Positions 54,201 through 62,098 are shown, counted from the first letter of the stretch. The stretch is 64,000 nt of DNA from CAYYNP01 sp964472545 (GCA_964472545.1 CAYYNP010000014.1:3488-67487), one strand, 5' to 3'. Numbers and translations: made by a program. The notes: generated by a model from the sequence alone, not told the origin.

Positions 54201-54768
54201 CCTCGATCTGATACTGCCGCACGTAGCCGCCGATCGAGGCCACTTCGGCCACGCCCTCGACCGATTGCAGGGCGTATTTGACGAAGAAATCCTGCTTCGA
54301 TCGCAGTTCGGCCAGATCGACGCCCGGCGGCGGCTCGAGCACGTAGTAGTAGATCTGGCCCAACGCCGTGGCGTCCGGAGCCAGCCGCGGCGTAACGCCC
54401 TCGGGCAACGAGCCGGCCACGGTCGTCAATTGCTCGGCCACACGCGACCGGGCCCAATAGAAGTCGACGTCGTCGTCGAAAGTCACCTGCACGAAGCTGA
54501 AGCCGAACATGCTCTTGCCGCGGACGCTCTGGGAACCCGGCACCGCCTGTAGCGCGACGGAAAGCGGATACGTGACCTGGTCTTCGATGTCTTTCGGCGA
54601 TCGGCCCATCCACTCCGATAGCACAATCACCTGGTTCTCGCCGACGTTGGGAATCGCGTCTAGCGGGACGGTGTGCCAGCACTGCCATCCGTAGACCACG
54701 GCCGCAGCGGAGAGGATGAAGACCACCAGCCGCTCGCGAATGCAGAAGTTGAGGATCGCTTTGATCAT
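51220..54768 (-). CDS. cusA: Heavy-metal efflux RND pump (CusA/CzcA)
   Basis: An 1,182-residue inner-membrane RND proton/metal antiporter, longer than the usual 1,040. It starts MIKAILNFCIRERLVVFIL; the ATG overlaps the cusB stop (ATGA), so translation is coupled. Typical blocks are PDATALGQIYYYVLE, GIPLSRVIEAVKASN, and in helix 4 IAIAIGTMVDMGIITLENIY, which retains the acidic residues of the proton path. Extra sequence between helix 6 and helix 7 (about residues 520-575) contains two additional hydrophobic stretches (GLGMGGICAGLFSFVW and GWWAIAAAVVGFLAGWW). The C-terminal half is conventional, with DDGVVMATYIQQTLRR. The Cu/Ag versus Zn/Co/Cd specificity was not determined. Confidence 0.93.
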   Translation of the reverse strand: MIKAILNFCIRERLVVFILSAAAVVYGWQCWHTVPLDAIPNVGENQVIVLSEWMGRSPKDIEDQVTYPLSVALQAVPGSQSVRGKSMFGFSFVQVTFDDDVDFYWARSRVAEQLTTVAGSLPEGVTPRLAPDATALGQIYYYVLEPPPGVDLAELRSKQDFFVKYALQSVEGVAEVASIGGYVRQYQIEVDPDKLRFHGIPLSRVIEAVKASNIDVGAKTVESSGMELIVRGKGFLGSGKTVHETIGQIENTVVITRSGVPVRVRDVAQVQIGPAFRRGALDFNGSEAVGGVVVMRYGENPHKVIEGVKEKIAALENELDGIKIHGVYDRTVLIDETRATLTDVLIHEIAITIVVMILFLLHFRASLIVAITLPMAVLMSFIAMEVFGVDANIMSLAGIAIAIGTMVDMGIITLENIYGGLAEWESRGSPGGNEGRLKVIRRSAAEVVPAVITAVATTIVSFLPVFFLTGRDHRLFSPLAWTKTFALAASLIVAVTVVPVLCRVLLRNSRIPRWGNVAAGLGMGGICAGLFSFVWGDHLHGWTGMHAGWWAIAAAVVGFLAGWWITREKIRPIEQNPVSRFVRWIYAGRLRVALNHKLLMLSFPAVIVVLGLGAWFGLPTVLRPVEKVCMALGADLNEVPGYVDAKHLFTGLDTDDWIALDEGSWFYMPSLYPAASFNQAMEVLQTQDAMIGQIPEVANVLGKIGRVESALDPAPAAMVETYVMLKPRDQWRPEITDEKMIWDEINRVATLPGITPASPLQPIEGRVVMLQSGIKASMAVRIYGDDLEGLSKASLAVAEHLRKLHVVNANTVNPDIVLGKPYFEFDVDREEAARYGMTTMMVNQVVAAGLGGVDVTTTVEGRERYPIQIRYRRDVRERIDELGKVAVVTHAEEVVPLKRLADVATTWGPGAINSEDARLVAHVSFAPSGAKGDLETASEVDLSIQRARKIAQENPNEKRSDGLYFPEGNFEPRLVGSFQNQIEANYRLMWIIPLVLLINKLLLYLNFRDGAITLAVFSGIPVAFAGGMIAVAVMGVGMNTAVWVGFIALFGIAVDDGVVMATYIQQTLRRQNIETVAQLREAIYTAGLKRIRPCVMTTITTLAALVPVMISTGRGADVARAMALPVFGGMLVEPFTSFIVPTLYCRYMEWRLHLGLKGQELTAPEEENLEELLGPPLADAIL

Positions 54769-56915
54769 TCGCCCGCCCCCCTTCGCAGCTTGTCGAGGTA
54801 CTCCGCCGGGTTTTCCAATAGGGTCTCGCGACATCCTTCGCAGCAGATAAACACGGGCGTTCCGCCCACGTCGACCTTGATCGGCGTGCCCATCGAACCC
54901 AGCGGCATGTCGGCGACCGGACAGTTCTTCTGCTTCCGGGCCAGGGCACGGTCGGCCGGCGAGAGTCGAGCCAGCGCTGCGGCGATCTCGTCATCCTCGC
55001 CCTGGTCTGTTGTTCCGCCCGACATCGGCAGCTCCATTGCGGGCGGCTCCATTGCGGGCGGGGGTTCGAGCGTGGGGAGTTCCGTCGTCGGGCCGATGAT
55101 CTCGATGGGGCCGATCGGCGGCAGATCGATCTGTGGGCCGCCGTCGCCCGTCGGTTCGGCCGCGGAGGGTTCAGCAGCGGCTTCGTCGAGTTTGGCGAGG
55201 TACTTCTGCGGATCGTCCAGCAGCGTTTTGCGGCAGCCCTCGCAGCAGATGAAGACCGTGCGTCCGGCCAGGTCGACCTTCGGCGGGATGCCCATCGATC
55301 CCAGCAGGGCCTCGGTGACCGGGCAGATGCGCTGCTTCTGGGCTGCTGCCCGGTCCGCCTCGGAAAGCTCCGCCAACGCCGCAATCACCTCCGGCGATGC
55401 GGCCTCGTCCGGCGAAAGGATCGGCCCGGCCCGGGTCGGGTCGATCAGCGACGGATTGCCCGCCAACTGCATCTGGGAGTCGATCAGGAAGTTGCCGTTG
55501 GTGGCCACGAGTTCGCCTTTGCGCACACCGCCCAGCAGCACGATCCGGTCGCCCAAGCTGGGGCCGAGTTCTACGCGGCGTATCTGGAAACGGCCCTCTT
55601 CGACTTCCACGTAGACCACGCTGTTGTCGCCGGCCATCAACACGGCGCCGCGTGGCACCACCAGTTGTTCGCCGCCGGTTGGCGGATAATCGACGAAGCC
55701 GAACGTTGAAGCCGGCACCAGTTCGATCCCACATCGCCGGCACTTGCCCGGGGCCTCTTCGATCACGTGGGGGTGCCGCGGACTGATCCACTTGCCGGCC
55801 AGCTCCGGGTCGTAGAGTTCGGTCTGCGACGCACTGGGATCGGCGATCGGCACCGAGACAGTCGCCGTGGCGTAGTCGCCGACCTTCAAACGGCGCTGCG
55901 GATTGGCGATCACCACGCGGACCCCGATGGTGCGCGTTTTCACGTCGACCGTCGGGTCGACGAACGCCACGCGGCCGACGAATTCCGTACCGGGCAGCGA
56001 CTGCACCCGGGCCGTCACACGCTGACCGTAGCGAATCGCCGCCGCGTCCTCGGGAAACAGCTCCAACATCAACCACACCGACGAGAGGTCGGCCAGCCGG
56101 TAGATCGGTTGCCCCGTCTTGACGTAGTCGCCTTCGGAGGCCAGTTTGTCGATCACCGTTCCGTGGATCGGCGCGGCCAACTCGATCCGCGTCACCGGCT
56201 GCCCGGTCCGTTCGAGTTTGGCGATTTGTGGCTCCGTCATGCCCAAGTCGATCAGCTTCCGCCGGACGCTCTGCTGCAAATCGGCCGTATCGAGCGCACC
56301 GGAATAGAGCGACGACTGCGTTCGCTCGGCCGCGCGTTTGGCGGAGAGCAATTCCGTCTGGGCCGTGTAGAGTTCCGGCGAGTAGAGCAACGCCAGATGA
56401 TCGCCGCGGTTGACCACCACGCCCGTGTAGTCGGCGTAGAGCCGATCGAGGCGGCCGTCGACGTAGGCGGCCAGCGTTTTCAGCCGGCCCTCGTCGTAGC
56501 TGATCTGTCCGACGGCGCGAATCTTGCGCGACACGGCCTCCGACTGCACCTTTGCCGTGCGAATGTTGGCGACGCGTCGCGAGGCCGGATCGATCTGGAT
56601 CGAGCGTTCGTCGCCCGTGCCGCCGCCCGCGGTAGAAACCTCCAACTTCATGCCGCAGACGGGACACCGCCCCGGCTCGAGTTGCGGGGGCGTACACATC
56701 ATCGGGCAGATATAGAGGACCTCTTCGCCCTCGGCGGCCGCGTGTTCGTGGTCACCTTCGCCGGGCTCGCCGGCCGATATCCATCCCAGCCGTTGTGCGG
56801 CACCCAGGCCAAAGATCACCAACGCTCCGGCACCCAAAAGCAGCGCGGGCCCTAGCAACGGTCTCAGCAAGGCTCCGACGACTGCCAACCAGGTTGTCTT
56901 GGATTGCTCGGACAT
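54765..56915 (-). CDS. cusB: CusB-like periplasmic adaptor fused to metal-binding domains
   Basis: A 716-residue membrane-fusion protein linking the RND pump to the TolC-type channel. After an N-terminal membrane anchor comes a heavy-metal-binding segment, YICPMMCTPPQLEPGRCPVC, near residue 67, then the adaptor core (RKIRAVGQISYDEGRLKTL, QPVTRIELAAPIHGTVIDKL, GQPIYRLADLSSVWLML). A second zinc-ribbon-like piece, GKCRRCGIELVP, lies near residue 390. Beyond the normal end there are about 190 extra residues holding two TRASH-like units (CPVTEALLGSMGIPPKV with FICCEGC, and CPVADMPLGSMGTPIKV with FICCEGC) joined by a Pro-rich linker. GGGAGGATCGAG precedes the ATG. Such fusion would place metal traps on the pump itself. 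Confidence 0.92.
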   Translation of the reverse strand: MSEQSKTTWLAVVGALLRPLLGPALLLGAGALVIFGLGAAQRLGWISAGEPGEGDHEHAAAEGEEVLYICPMMCTPPQLEPGRCPVCGMKLEVSTAGGGTGDERSIQIDPASRRVANIRTAKVQSEAVSRKIRAVGQISYDEGRLKTLAAYVDGRLDRLYADYTGVVVNRGDHLALLYSPELYTAQTELLSAKRAAERTQSSLYSGALDTADLQQSVRRKLIDLGMTEPQIAKLERTGQPVTRIELAAPIHGTVIDKLASEGDYVKTGQPIYRLADLSSVWLMLELFPEDAAAIRYGQRVTARVQSLPGTEFVGRVAFVDPTVDVKTRTIGVRVVIANPQRRLKVGDYATATVSVPIADPSASQTELYDPELAGKWISPRHPHVIEEAPGKCRRCGIELVPASTFGFVDYPPTGGEQLVVPRGAVLMAGDNSVVYVEVEEGRFQIRRVELGPSLGDRIVLLGGVRKGELVATNGNFLIDSQMQLAGNPSLIDPTRAGPILSPDEAASPEVIAALAELSEADRAAAQKQRICPVTEALLGSMGIPPKVDLAGRTVFICCEGCRKTLLDDPQKYLAKLDEAAAEPSAAEPTGDGGPQIDLPPIGPIEIIGPTTELPTLEPPPAMEPPAMELPMSGGTTDQGEDDEIAAALARLSPADRALARKQKNCPVADMPLGSMGTPIKVDVGGTPVFICCEGCRETLLENPAEYLDKLRRGAGE

Positions 56916-57017
56916 CTCGATCCTCCCAGACGGTGTTTTGAGGTGAGAGTGACACCGGGAAACGTCTCGGCGCTTTCGCCGTTCGTAACACATGGCAGAG
57001 TCGCGTCTCGTGTGTGC

Positions 57018-57038
57018 CACTGCTTCGCAGAAGCAGTG
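57018..57038. repeat. 21-bp palindrome upstream of cusB
   Basis: CACTGCTTC GCA GAAGCAGTG, a perfect 9-bp stem with a 3-base loop, about 100 bp before the cusB start. It may be an operator or simply another intergenic palindrome; no metal-regulator gene is nearby to pair it with. Confidence 0.6.
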
Positions 57039-57144
57039 CCGTAAGGCTCTTTCGTGGGTAACACCTTGCGCGAACGCTACACGACAGCAGGGGAAGCAAT
57101 GCTAGCACCGCAAAGCGCGCGCACTTCCCTTGTGGCTGAGAGAA

Positions 57145-57633
57145 TCAGAGCGTGAACCGGCAAAGAAGGGCGCAGGTCTGCGCGCCGGAACAAGAGAGGG
57201 CCGAGCCGAAGTCGGCAGTGCGAAGCTCGCCACAACCAGCATCGGTCGGGAAATCGGCGACTGCCACGTGCGACACGGCCAATTCGACCAGCGAGGCGCG
57301 GCTATTGACCGGAGCGGGGGCGGGAGCGGCCGGCCGCTCGGGCGAATCGTTGCGCTGGCAGAGGCAGCCCGCTCCGCACGAGCAGCCAAGATTTCGTACG
57401 GGTTTTGACGCCTTGTGACAGCCGCTTGGCCGCAAAACGCCGCCTTCACTCGCGCAACCGGGCGTCGGCGCGGCTGTCTCGCAGTGGCAGCCTTGGGGCG
57501 TCGACGAGGCTGCAGCGTTCGGCGACGTTGCGGACGAGCAAGTATGCACGGTCGCCCAGCCCGCCTGAAACGGCAACGCGATGGCCGTCAGGTAGATCAG
57601 CAGCTTCGGTGCTAGTCCTCCGCGAAAAAACAT
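57145..57633 (-). CDS. Cys-rich exported protein next to the metal efflux genes
   Basis: A 162-residue protein with a signal peptide (LLIYLTAIALPFQAGWA) and 13 cysteines in its mature part, several clustered (GCHCET, LGCSCGAGCLCQ, CSGAQTCALLC). I do not recognise a family. An Ala/Pro-rich segment lies in the middle. Its place at the head of the cusBA genes, in the same direction and 229 bp from cusB, and the cysteine content suggest periplasmic metal binding, which is inference only. The open frame starts at the ATG after GAGTAACTC. A TATAAT box is found 85 bp upstream. Confidence 0.6.
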   Translation of the reverse strand: MFFRGGLAPKLLIYLTAIALPFQAGWATVHTCSSATSPNAAASSTPQGCHCETAAPTPGCASEGGVLRPSGCHKASKPVRNLGCSCGAGCLCQRNDSPERPAAPAPAPVNSRASLVELAVSHVAVADFPTDAGCGELRTADFGSALSCSGAQTCALLCRFTL

Positions 57634-58027
57634 GAGTTACTCGATGGACAATCTTTGGCCGACAATGCTCTCGGCCTCGGTTCTCAAGTATCGTCGGCTT
57701 CCACGGCCGCCTGCACTATTATACCCTGTCCGGCCAAAGAACGCTGCATATCCCGCCGATCGGACACATTGTCCTCGCCCGGCCCTGCCGCGTCAAGCGG
57801 AATCTGAGCGAAGGAAGACCGCTTCAGTAGAATGTTCATCTATATGATGACGTTGTGTCTCGCGTGGCCCGCAGATCGCGGCAACACCACGATCCGTCAA
57901 TGCTTGCCACACCAGCCGCCGGTGCGGGTGAATCCGACAACAGCCGCCGGTCCGTTTGTGCCGAATATAGGGAAGTGGCGGAGAATACAGATTCTGCGAG
58001 TTCTCCCTTCTTCCATAAGGTCGTCCG
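57634..58027. other. Divergent control region of the metal efflux locus
   Basis: About 390 bp separating the Cys-rich gene (leftward) from the TolC-family gene (rightward). It is AT-richer than the genes and should hold both promoters. Noted are a TATAAT box for the leftward side and the segment TCATCTATATGATGACG at 57837-57853, an imperfect palindrome. No CueR/CsoR-type operator could be recognised and no regulator gene is adjacent. Confidence 0.45.
57718..57723 (-). promoter_or_regulatory. Possible -10 box of the Cys-rich gene
   Basis: A perfect TATAAT on the minus strand, about 85 bp before the ATG. No good -35 box lies at 16-18 bp, so this is only a candidate. Confidence 0.3.
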
Positions 58028-59422
58028 ATGAGACACTCAGGTTGGGCCTGTCGACGGGCTGTCGCGGCGTGCTGCGTGTTGTTGATCTGCGCAGCCTTCG
58101 TGTACGCACAGGAGCCAAATCCGCCCGTGCCGATCGCTCCGGGCCCCGGCGGACCGGCCGAGATCTCGCGGCTGCCGGCAGTCGATCCGCCCGCGCTGTT
58201 CAGTGGGCCGACGTCTTTGGAAGACTTGATCGCCTACGCCCGTGCACACAACCCCGAGATCCTGGCGGCGAAGTACCGCGCCCAGTCGCTCGGTGCTCGG
58301 GTGCCGCAGGTCGCGTCGCTGCCCGACCCCACGTTGATGACCACGGCCTTCCTCGAAGAGAACCAAACGGCGGCCGGGCCGCAGCAGGTGGCGGTGAGCC
58401 TCTCGCAGAAGTTCCCCTGGTTGGGAAAACGCGCGATGCGCAGTCAAGTCGCCTACTACGATTCGATGGCTGCCTACGCCCGGGTCGCGTCGACCGAGTT
58501 GAAAGTCGTCGAGCAAATCAAGCGAGCCTACTTCGATCTCTATTTCGTTCAAAGAGCGTTCGAGGAGAACCACCACCTCGAGAAGCCGCTGGAAGACGTG
58601 ATCGACGTAGCCAAGCACAACTACGAGACCAGCGTCGGGAAGACGGGCTTGCAGAGCGTCTTTCAGGCGCAGGTCGAGTTGGCCAAGTTGAAGACCGACC
58701 TGGTGAAGCTCGAAGAGGCCAAGCATCAAGCCCAGGCGCGCCTGTCCGGCGCGCTGCACCTGCCGCCGCAAAAACACCTCGAGGCCGTTGCCACGATCGA
58801 CCGAGGCCGGCTGGCACAGGAACTAGAGACCCTGATGGGATTGGCCGATTCCTTCCAGCCGGAATACCGGGCGTATCGCCACGAACTCGCACGCGACCGC
58901 TCCGCCGTGGAACTCGCCCAGAGGGCGTATTGGCCGGACGTCACGATGAGCCTCGCCTGGTATCAGATGGGCGACCGCGGACTGAGCCCCGTGGCCAACG
59001 GCGAGGACGCATTCTCGGTCGCCGCCGGCGTGAACCTGCCGATCTATCGCAGCCGATTGGACGCGGCGGTCCGCGAAGCGGAAAACAAACTCTCCGCCAC
59101 GACCCGCCGCTACGATGCGGTGCGCGACGTCTTCCAGACGGAGATCCAAACGCTGGCCGCCCAGTTTCGCGAACACCACCGAACGCTTGCCATCCTCGAG
59201 GTCGAAATCGTCCCCAGGGCCGAGGAGACGCTCAAACTCACCATGGAGGCCTATCGCGCCGGCCGTACCGACTTCCAACAGTTGATCGACGTCTATCGCA
59301 CGCTGCAACGATACCGCATCGACCTGCATCGGCGCGCCGCACTCAGCGAGCAAGCCCTGGCGTCCCTGGAAAGGGCCGTTGGGTGCGCAGTCACGTCGCA
59401 CGATCCTTCGAGATCGGAGTGA
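58028..59422 (+). CDS. TolC-family outer-membrane efflux protein
   Basis: A 464-residue outer-membrane factor that would complete the CusCBA-type tripartite pump. The signal peptide ends near residue 27 (CAAFVYAQ). Two similar halves carry the coiled-coil and beta-strand pattern of the family: TSLEDLIAYARAHNPEILAA, ASLPDPTLMTTAFLEE, VAVSLSQKFPWLGKRAM in the first, and DVTMSLAWYQMGDRG, FSVAAGVNLPIYRSRLDAAV, AYRAGRTDFQQLIDVYRTL in the second. There is no lipobox, unlike E. coli CusC. It is divergent from the cusBA genes, and no other efflux operon is nearby, so the partnership is likely but inferred. Confidence 0.9.
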   Translation: MRHSGWACRRAVAACCVLLICAAFVYAQEPNPPVPIAPGPGGPAEISRLPAVDPPALFSGPTSLEDLIAYARAHNPEILAAKYRAQSLGARVPQVASLPDPTLMTTAFLEENQTAAGPQQVAVSLSQKFPWLGKRAMRSQVAYYDSMAAYARVASTELKVVEQIKRAYFDLYFVQRAFEENHHLEKPLEDVIDVAKHNYETSVGKTGLQSVFQAQVELAKLKTDLVKLEEAKHQAQARLSGALHLPPQKHLEAVATIDRGRLAQELETLMGLADSFQPEYRAYRHELARDRSAVELAQRAYWPDVTMSLAWYQMGDRGLSPVANGEDAFSVAAGVNLPIYRSRLDAAVREAENKLSATTRRYDAVRDVFQTEIQTLAAQFREHHRTLAILEVEIVPRAEETLKLTMEAYRAGRTDFQQLIDVYRTLQRYRIDLHRRAALSEQALASLERAVGCAVTSHDPSRSE

Positions 59423-59463
59423 GCCCGCAGGAGGCGGCTGACCGGCCCGCATTTCTCACCAGC

Positions 59464-59756
59464 GTAGCCGAATTCGCCAGAATCTGGCTTGAGGCAATGG
59501 CCAGAAAAACCGGTGGGTGACGAAGTCACAGGAGGATTTGCCGTCACCTCGGGCCCTCTCGTGGCTCCGCCACCGTGACGCATTTTCCGGCCATGCGAGA
59601 GAAGTGGCAACGCCGACTGCGGAAAAGCGTCGGGGCCACCCGGGTGACGTCGTCGCATAACGTTCGTCCCCAGCCCCGAGTCCCCAGCCCCGAGTCCCCA
59701 GCCCCGAGTCCCCAGCCCCTGCCGCCCCGGGGCGGTCGCGACCAGCGGCCGCGGCT
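59464..59756. repeat. Repeat cluster after the TolC-family gene
   Basis: It contains copy E of the 24-bp hairpin repeat (59464-59487; stem GCCGAATTC / GAATCTGGC with one mismatch, loop GCCA). It also has the stem ACGCATTTTCCG (59578-59589) against CGGAAAAGCGT (59620-59630), followed by CGGGGCCACCC as at 17576. Finally, three full and one partial 14-bp copies of CCCCAGCCCCGAGT lie at 59668-59720. No gene is supported here. Confidence 0.8.
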
Positions 59757-60902
59757 TTATAGCTCGGGCACGTCGACCCAGGTGCGCTGTTGCCAGGACT
59801 TCAGCCCCAACTCCGCAAGTTGCACGCCTTTGGCCCCTTCGAGCAGGTCCCAGCGGAACGGCGTGTCTTTGACGACGTGCTCGAGGTACAGCTCCCACTG
59901 GGCCTTGAAGGCGTTGTCGTAGACGGTGTTGTTGGGCACTTCGCGCCAATCGGCGTAGTAGTCGATCTTCGGCTCGACGTCGGGGTTCCAGACCGGCTTG
60001 GGCGTGAAGGCGTCGCCCTGGACCCAGCACTTCCGCAGCCCGGCCACGGCCGTGCCTTTGGTGCCGTCGACTTGCAGCGTCAGCAGATCGTCGCGGCGTA
60101 CGCGCACACACCAGGAGGAGTTGAACTGGATCGGCACCCCGTCGGTCAGCTCGAAGATTCCGTAGGCGGAGTCGTCGGCCGTGCAGTCGTACTGGTTGCC
60201 GTCTTCGTCGACGCGTTTGTCGATGTGGGTGGCTCCCAAGGCGGTGAGCGATTTGATCTGGCCGAAAAGGTTGTCGATCACGTATCGCCAGTGGCAGAAC
60301 ATGTCGATCAGGATGCTGCCGCCGTCATCCTTGCGGTAGTTCCAACTCGGCCGCTGGCAGGTCTGGTCGAAACCGTCGAAGACCCAGTAGCCGAACTCGC
60401 CGCGGACGGAGAGGATGCGGCCGAAGAAGCCGGTGTCGAGCAGATACTTCAGCTTCAGCAGGCCCGGCAGCCAGAGCTTGTCTTGCACCACGCCGTGTTT
60501 CACGCCCGCGGCGGTGGCTGCTTTGTAGAGCGACAGGGCGTCGGCCGTGTTGGTGGCGGTGGGTTTCTCGATGTAGATGTGCTTGCCGGCCGCGATCGCC
60601 CGCAGCACGTGCGGCACGCGAAGGTTGGTCGTCAGGGCGTCGAAGTAGACCGAGTAGCGGTCGTCGCTCAATATGGCGTCGAGATCGGTCGTGTAGTCCT
60701 TAACGCCGTACGTCTCGGAAAGGGTCTTGAGCTTGTTCTCGTTGCGGCCGACCATGATCGGCTCGGGCACGATCGTCTCGTCGGGGCCGACCTTCACGCC
60801 GCCCTGTTGGCGAATTGCCAGCACCGATCGGGCCAGGTGCTGGTTGGTGCCCATCCGCCCCGTCACGCCGTTCATGATCACGCCGACCGTGTGGACTTTC
60901 AT
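59757..60902 (-). CDS. Gfo/Idh/MocA-family oxidoreductase
   Basis: A 381-residue NAD(P)-dependent oxidoreductase. It opens with VGVIMNGVTGRMGTNQHLAR, an atypical Rossmann start in which the usual GxGxxG reads GVTGRMG. The cofactor-site motif GKHIYIEKPTA (about residues 105-115) is conserved, and the C-terminal domain holds GGSILIDMFCHWRYVIDNLFG with the catalytic-type His. Family members act on sugars, inositols or their derivatives. The upstream sugar isomerase ends 35 bp before the start, in the same direction, so a two-gene catabolic operon is likely. No transporter or regulator is included, and the substrate is unknown. Confidence 0.88.
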   Translation of the reverse strand: MKVHTVGVIMNGVTGRMGTNQHLARSVLAIRQQGGVKVGPDETIVPEPIMVGRNENKLKTLSETYGVKDYTTDLDAILSDDRYSVYFDALTTNLRVPHVLRAIAAGKHIYIEKPTATNTADALSLYKAATAAGVKHGVVQDKLWLPGLLKLKYLLDTGFFGRILSVRGEFGYWVFDGFDQTCQRPSWNYRKDDGGSILIDMFCHWRYVIDNLFGQIKSLTALGATHIDKRVDEDGNQYDCTADDSAYGIFELTDGVPIQFNSSWCVRVRRDDLLTLQVDGTKGTAVAGLRKCWVQGDAFTPKPVWNPDVEPKIDYYADWREVPNNTVYDNAFKAQWELYLEHVVKDTPFRWDLLEGAKGVQLAELGLKSWQQRTWVDVPEL

Positions 60903-60937
60903 CGACTACTCCTTTGCTCGCGCCTGGCGACGCCGCT

Positions 60938-61786
60938 TCAAGTTGATTCAAGGTACGCGTCTTTGATCCGTTCGAGAAACTCGCCTTGGTCCATCGCCCA
61001 ATAACGGTTCGAGAAGATCTCGACCTCGACGAAGCCGTCGAAGCCGTTCGCTTCGACCCAGCCGCGAATCTGCCGCACGTCGATGCAGCCCTCGCCCATC
61101 AGCCCGCGGTCCAACAGCAGGTCTTCGGTGGGCGTGCGCCAATCGCAAACGTGGAACGAGAAGATCCGCCCGGCGCGTCCGCAACGTTCGATCTGCTCCT
61201 TCAGTTCCGGGTCCCACCAGAGGTGATAGACGTCGACGGTGACGCCCACCAACGGCGAGTCGATCAGGTCGCAGGCGTCGTTGGCCTGGCGCATCGTGTT
61301 GATGGCCGAACGGTCGTCGGCGTACATCGGATGCAGCGGCTCGATGGCCAGCCGCACGTTGGCTTCGGCGGCCCGATCGAGCACGGCTTGAATCCCGTCG
61401 ACGATCTGCTCCCGCGATGTTGCCAGCGGCTGGCCGGGCACTGCGCCGCAAACCAGCACGATCAACGGGGCGCCGAGCTCGACCGCCTCGTCGATCGCCT
61501 TGAGGTTGTCGTCGATCGCCTTCCGACGGCCGGCCGTGTCGGCAGCCGGAAAGAAACCGCCGCGGCAGAGCGAGACGATCTCGATCCCCGCCGCCCGCAG
61601 GTTGTCGCCCACCTTCGCAATGCTGCGTCCCTCGAGCCATTGCCGCCAGACGGTCACCCCACGCACGCCGGCCGCGGCGTAATGCTCGGTGGCCTCTTCG
61701 ATCGACCACGGCTTGGTGGTGATCGTGTGGACGCAGAGCCTGGAGAAGTCGGCCAGTGGGGTGACGAACACGGGGGCGACGGGCAT
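60938..61786 (-). CDS. Sugar phosphate isomerase/epimerase (AP endonuclease 2 family)
   Basis: A 282-residue TIM-barrel protein of the xylose-isomerase-like superfamily. Visible markers are LCVHTITTKPWSIEEATEHY, IEIVSLCRGGFFP, RLAIEPLHPMYADDRSAINT with the metal-binding Glu, VGVTVDVYHLWWDPELKEQI, FSFHVCDW and GFVEVEIFSNRYW. The Glu, Asp, His and Glu ligands of the metal site are all present. The ATG at 61786 was chosen, with TGGAGACCGCGGCC upstream; a TTG five codons earlier is the only longer option. It is first in a pair with the Gfo/Idh/MocA oxidoreductase, and such pairs commonly act on keto-sugars or inositol-like compounds. Confidence 0.9.
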   Translation of the reverse strand: MPVAPVFVTPLADFSRLCVHTITTKPWSIEEATEHYAAAGVRGVTVWRQWLEGRSIAKVGDNLRAAGIEIVSLCRGGFFPAADTAGRRKAIDDNLKAIDEAVELGAPLIVLVCGAVPGQPLATSREQIVDGIQAVLDRAAEANVRLAIEPLHPMYADDRSAINTMRQANDACDLIDSPLVGVTVDVYHLWWDPELKEQIERCGRAGRIFSFHVCDWRTPTEDLLLDRGLMGEGCIDVRQIRGWVEANGFDGFVEVEIFSNRYWAMDQGEFLERIKDAYLEST

Positions 61787-61927
61787 GGCCGCGGTCTCCA
61801 AATCGAGAGATACACAGATGCTGGAGAAAACCGCATTCTACTCCGCCACGGGGGGCTGTAAACCTCGGCCACCGTGAAGCAGAAGTGCCGCGCGAGGCGC
61901 GCGGTTCGCCCCGACCGCAAGAAATGG

Positions 61928-61976
61928 AAAAGACCCGGCATGGCCTCGGAGTCCGAGCAGCGACCGATGCCGGGTC
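61928..61976 (-). terminator. Intrinsic terminator (second) after EF-hand gene 1
   Basis: Read on the minus strand: a perfect 10-bp stem GACCCGGCAT / ATGCCGGGTC enclosing a smaller stem (CTCGGA / TCCGAG), followed by TTTTCCATTT. It lies between EF-hand gene 1 and the sugar isomerase gene. Confidence 0.7.
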
Positions 61977-62009
61977 GTCTGGGAGGATTCTGTTGTTCGC
62001 GTGGGCGCG

Positions 62010-62060
62010 AAAAAAGTGCCCGGCACAGATTCGAGGCCCGTTTTAGAACCTGCGCCGGGC
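62010..62060 (-). terminator. Intrinsic terminator (first) after EF-hand gene 1
   Basis: Read on the minus strand: 15-bp stem GCCCGGCGCAGGTTC / GAATCTGTGCCGGGC with two G-U pairs, a 13-base loop and then ACTTTTTT. It begins 39 bp after the stop codon. The same kind of sequence recurs after EF-hand gene 2. Confidence 0.85.
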
Positions 62061-62098
62061 AATCCTACAAAAACGTTACTGAATCCTCTTGTCGCGGA

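Noticed and set aside
59668..59720. CRISPR-like or regulatory repeat
   Set aside because: A simple 14-bp tandem repeat (CCCCAGCCCCGAGT) with no spacers; ordinary short tandem repeat.
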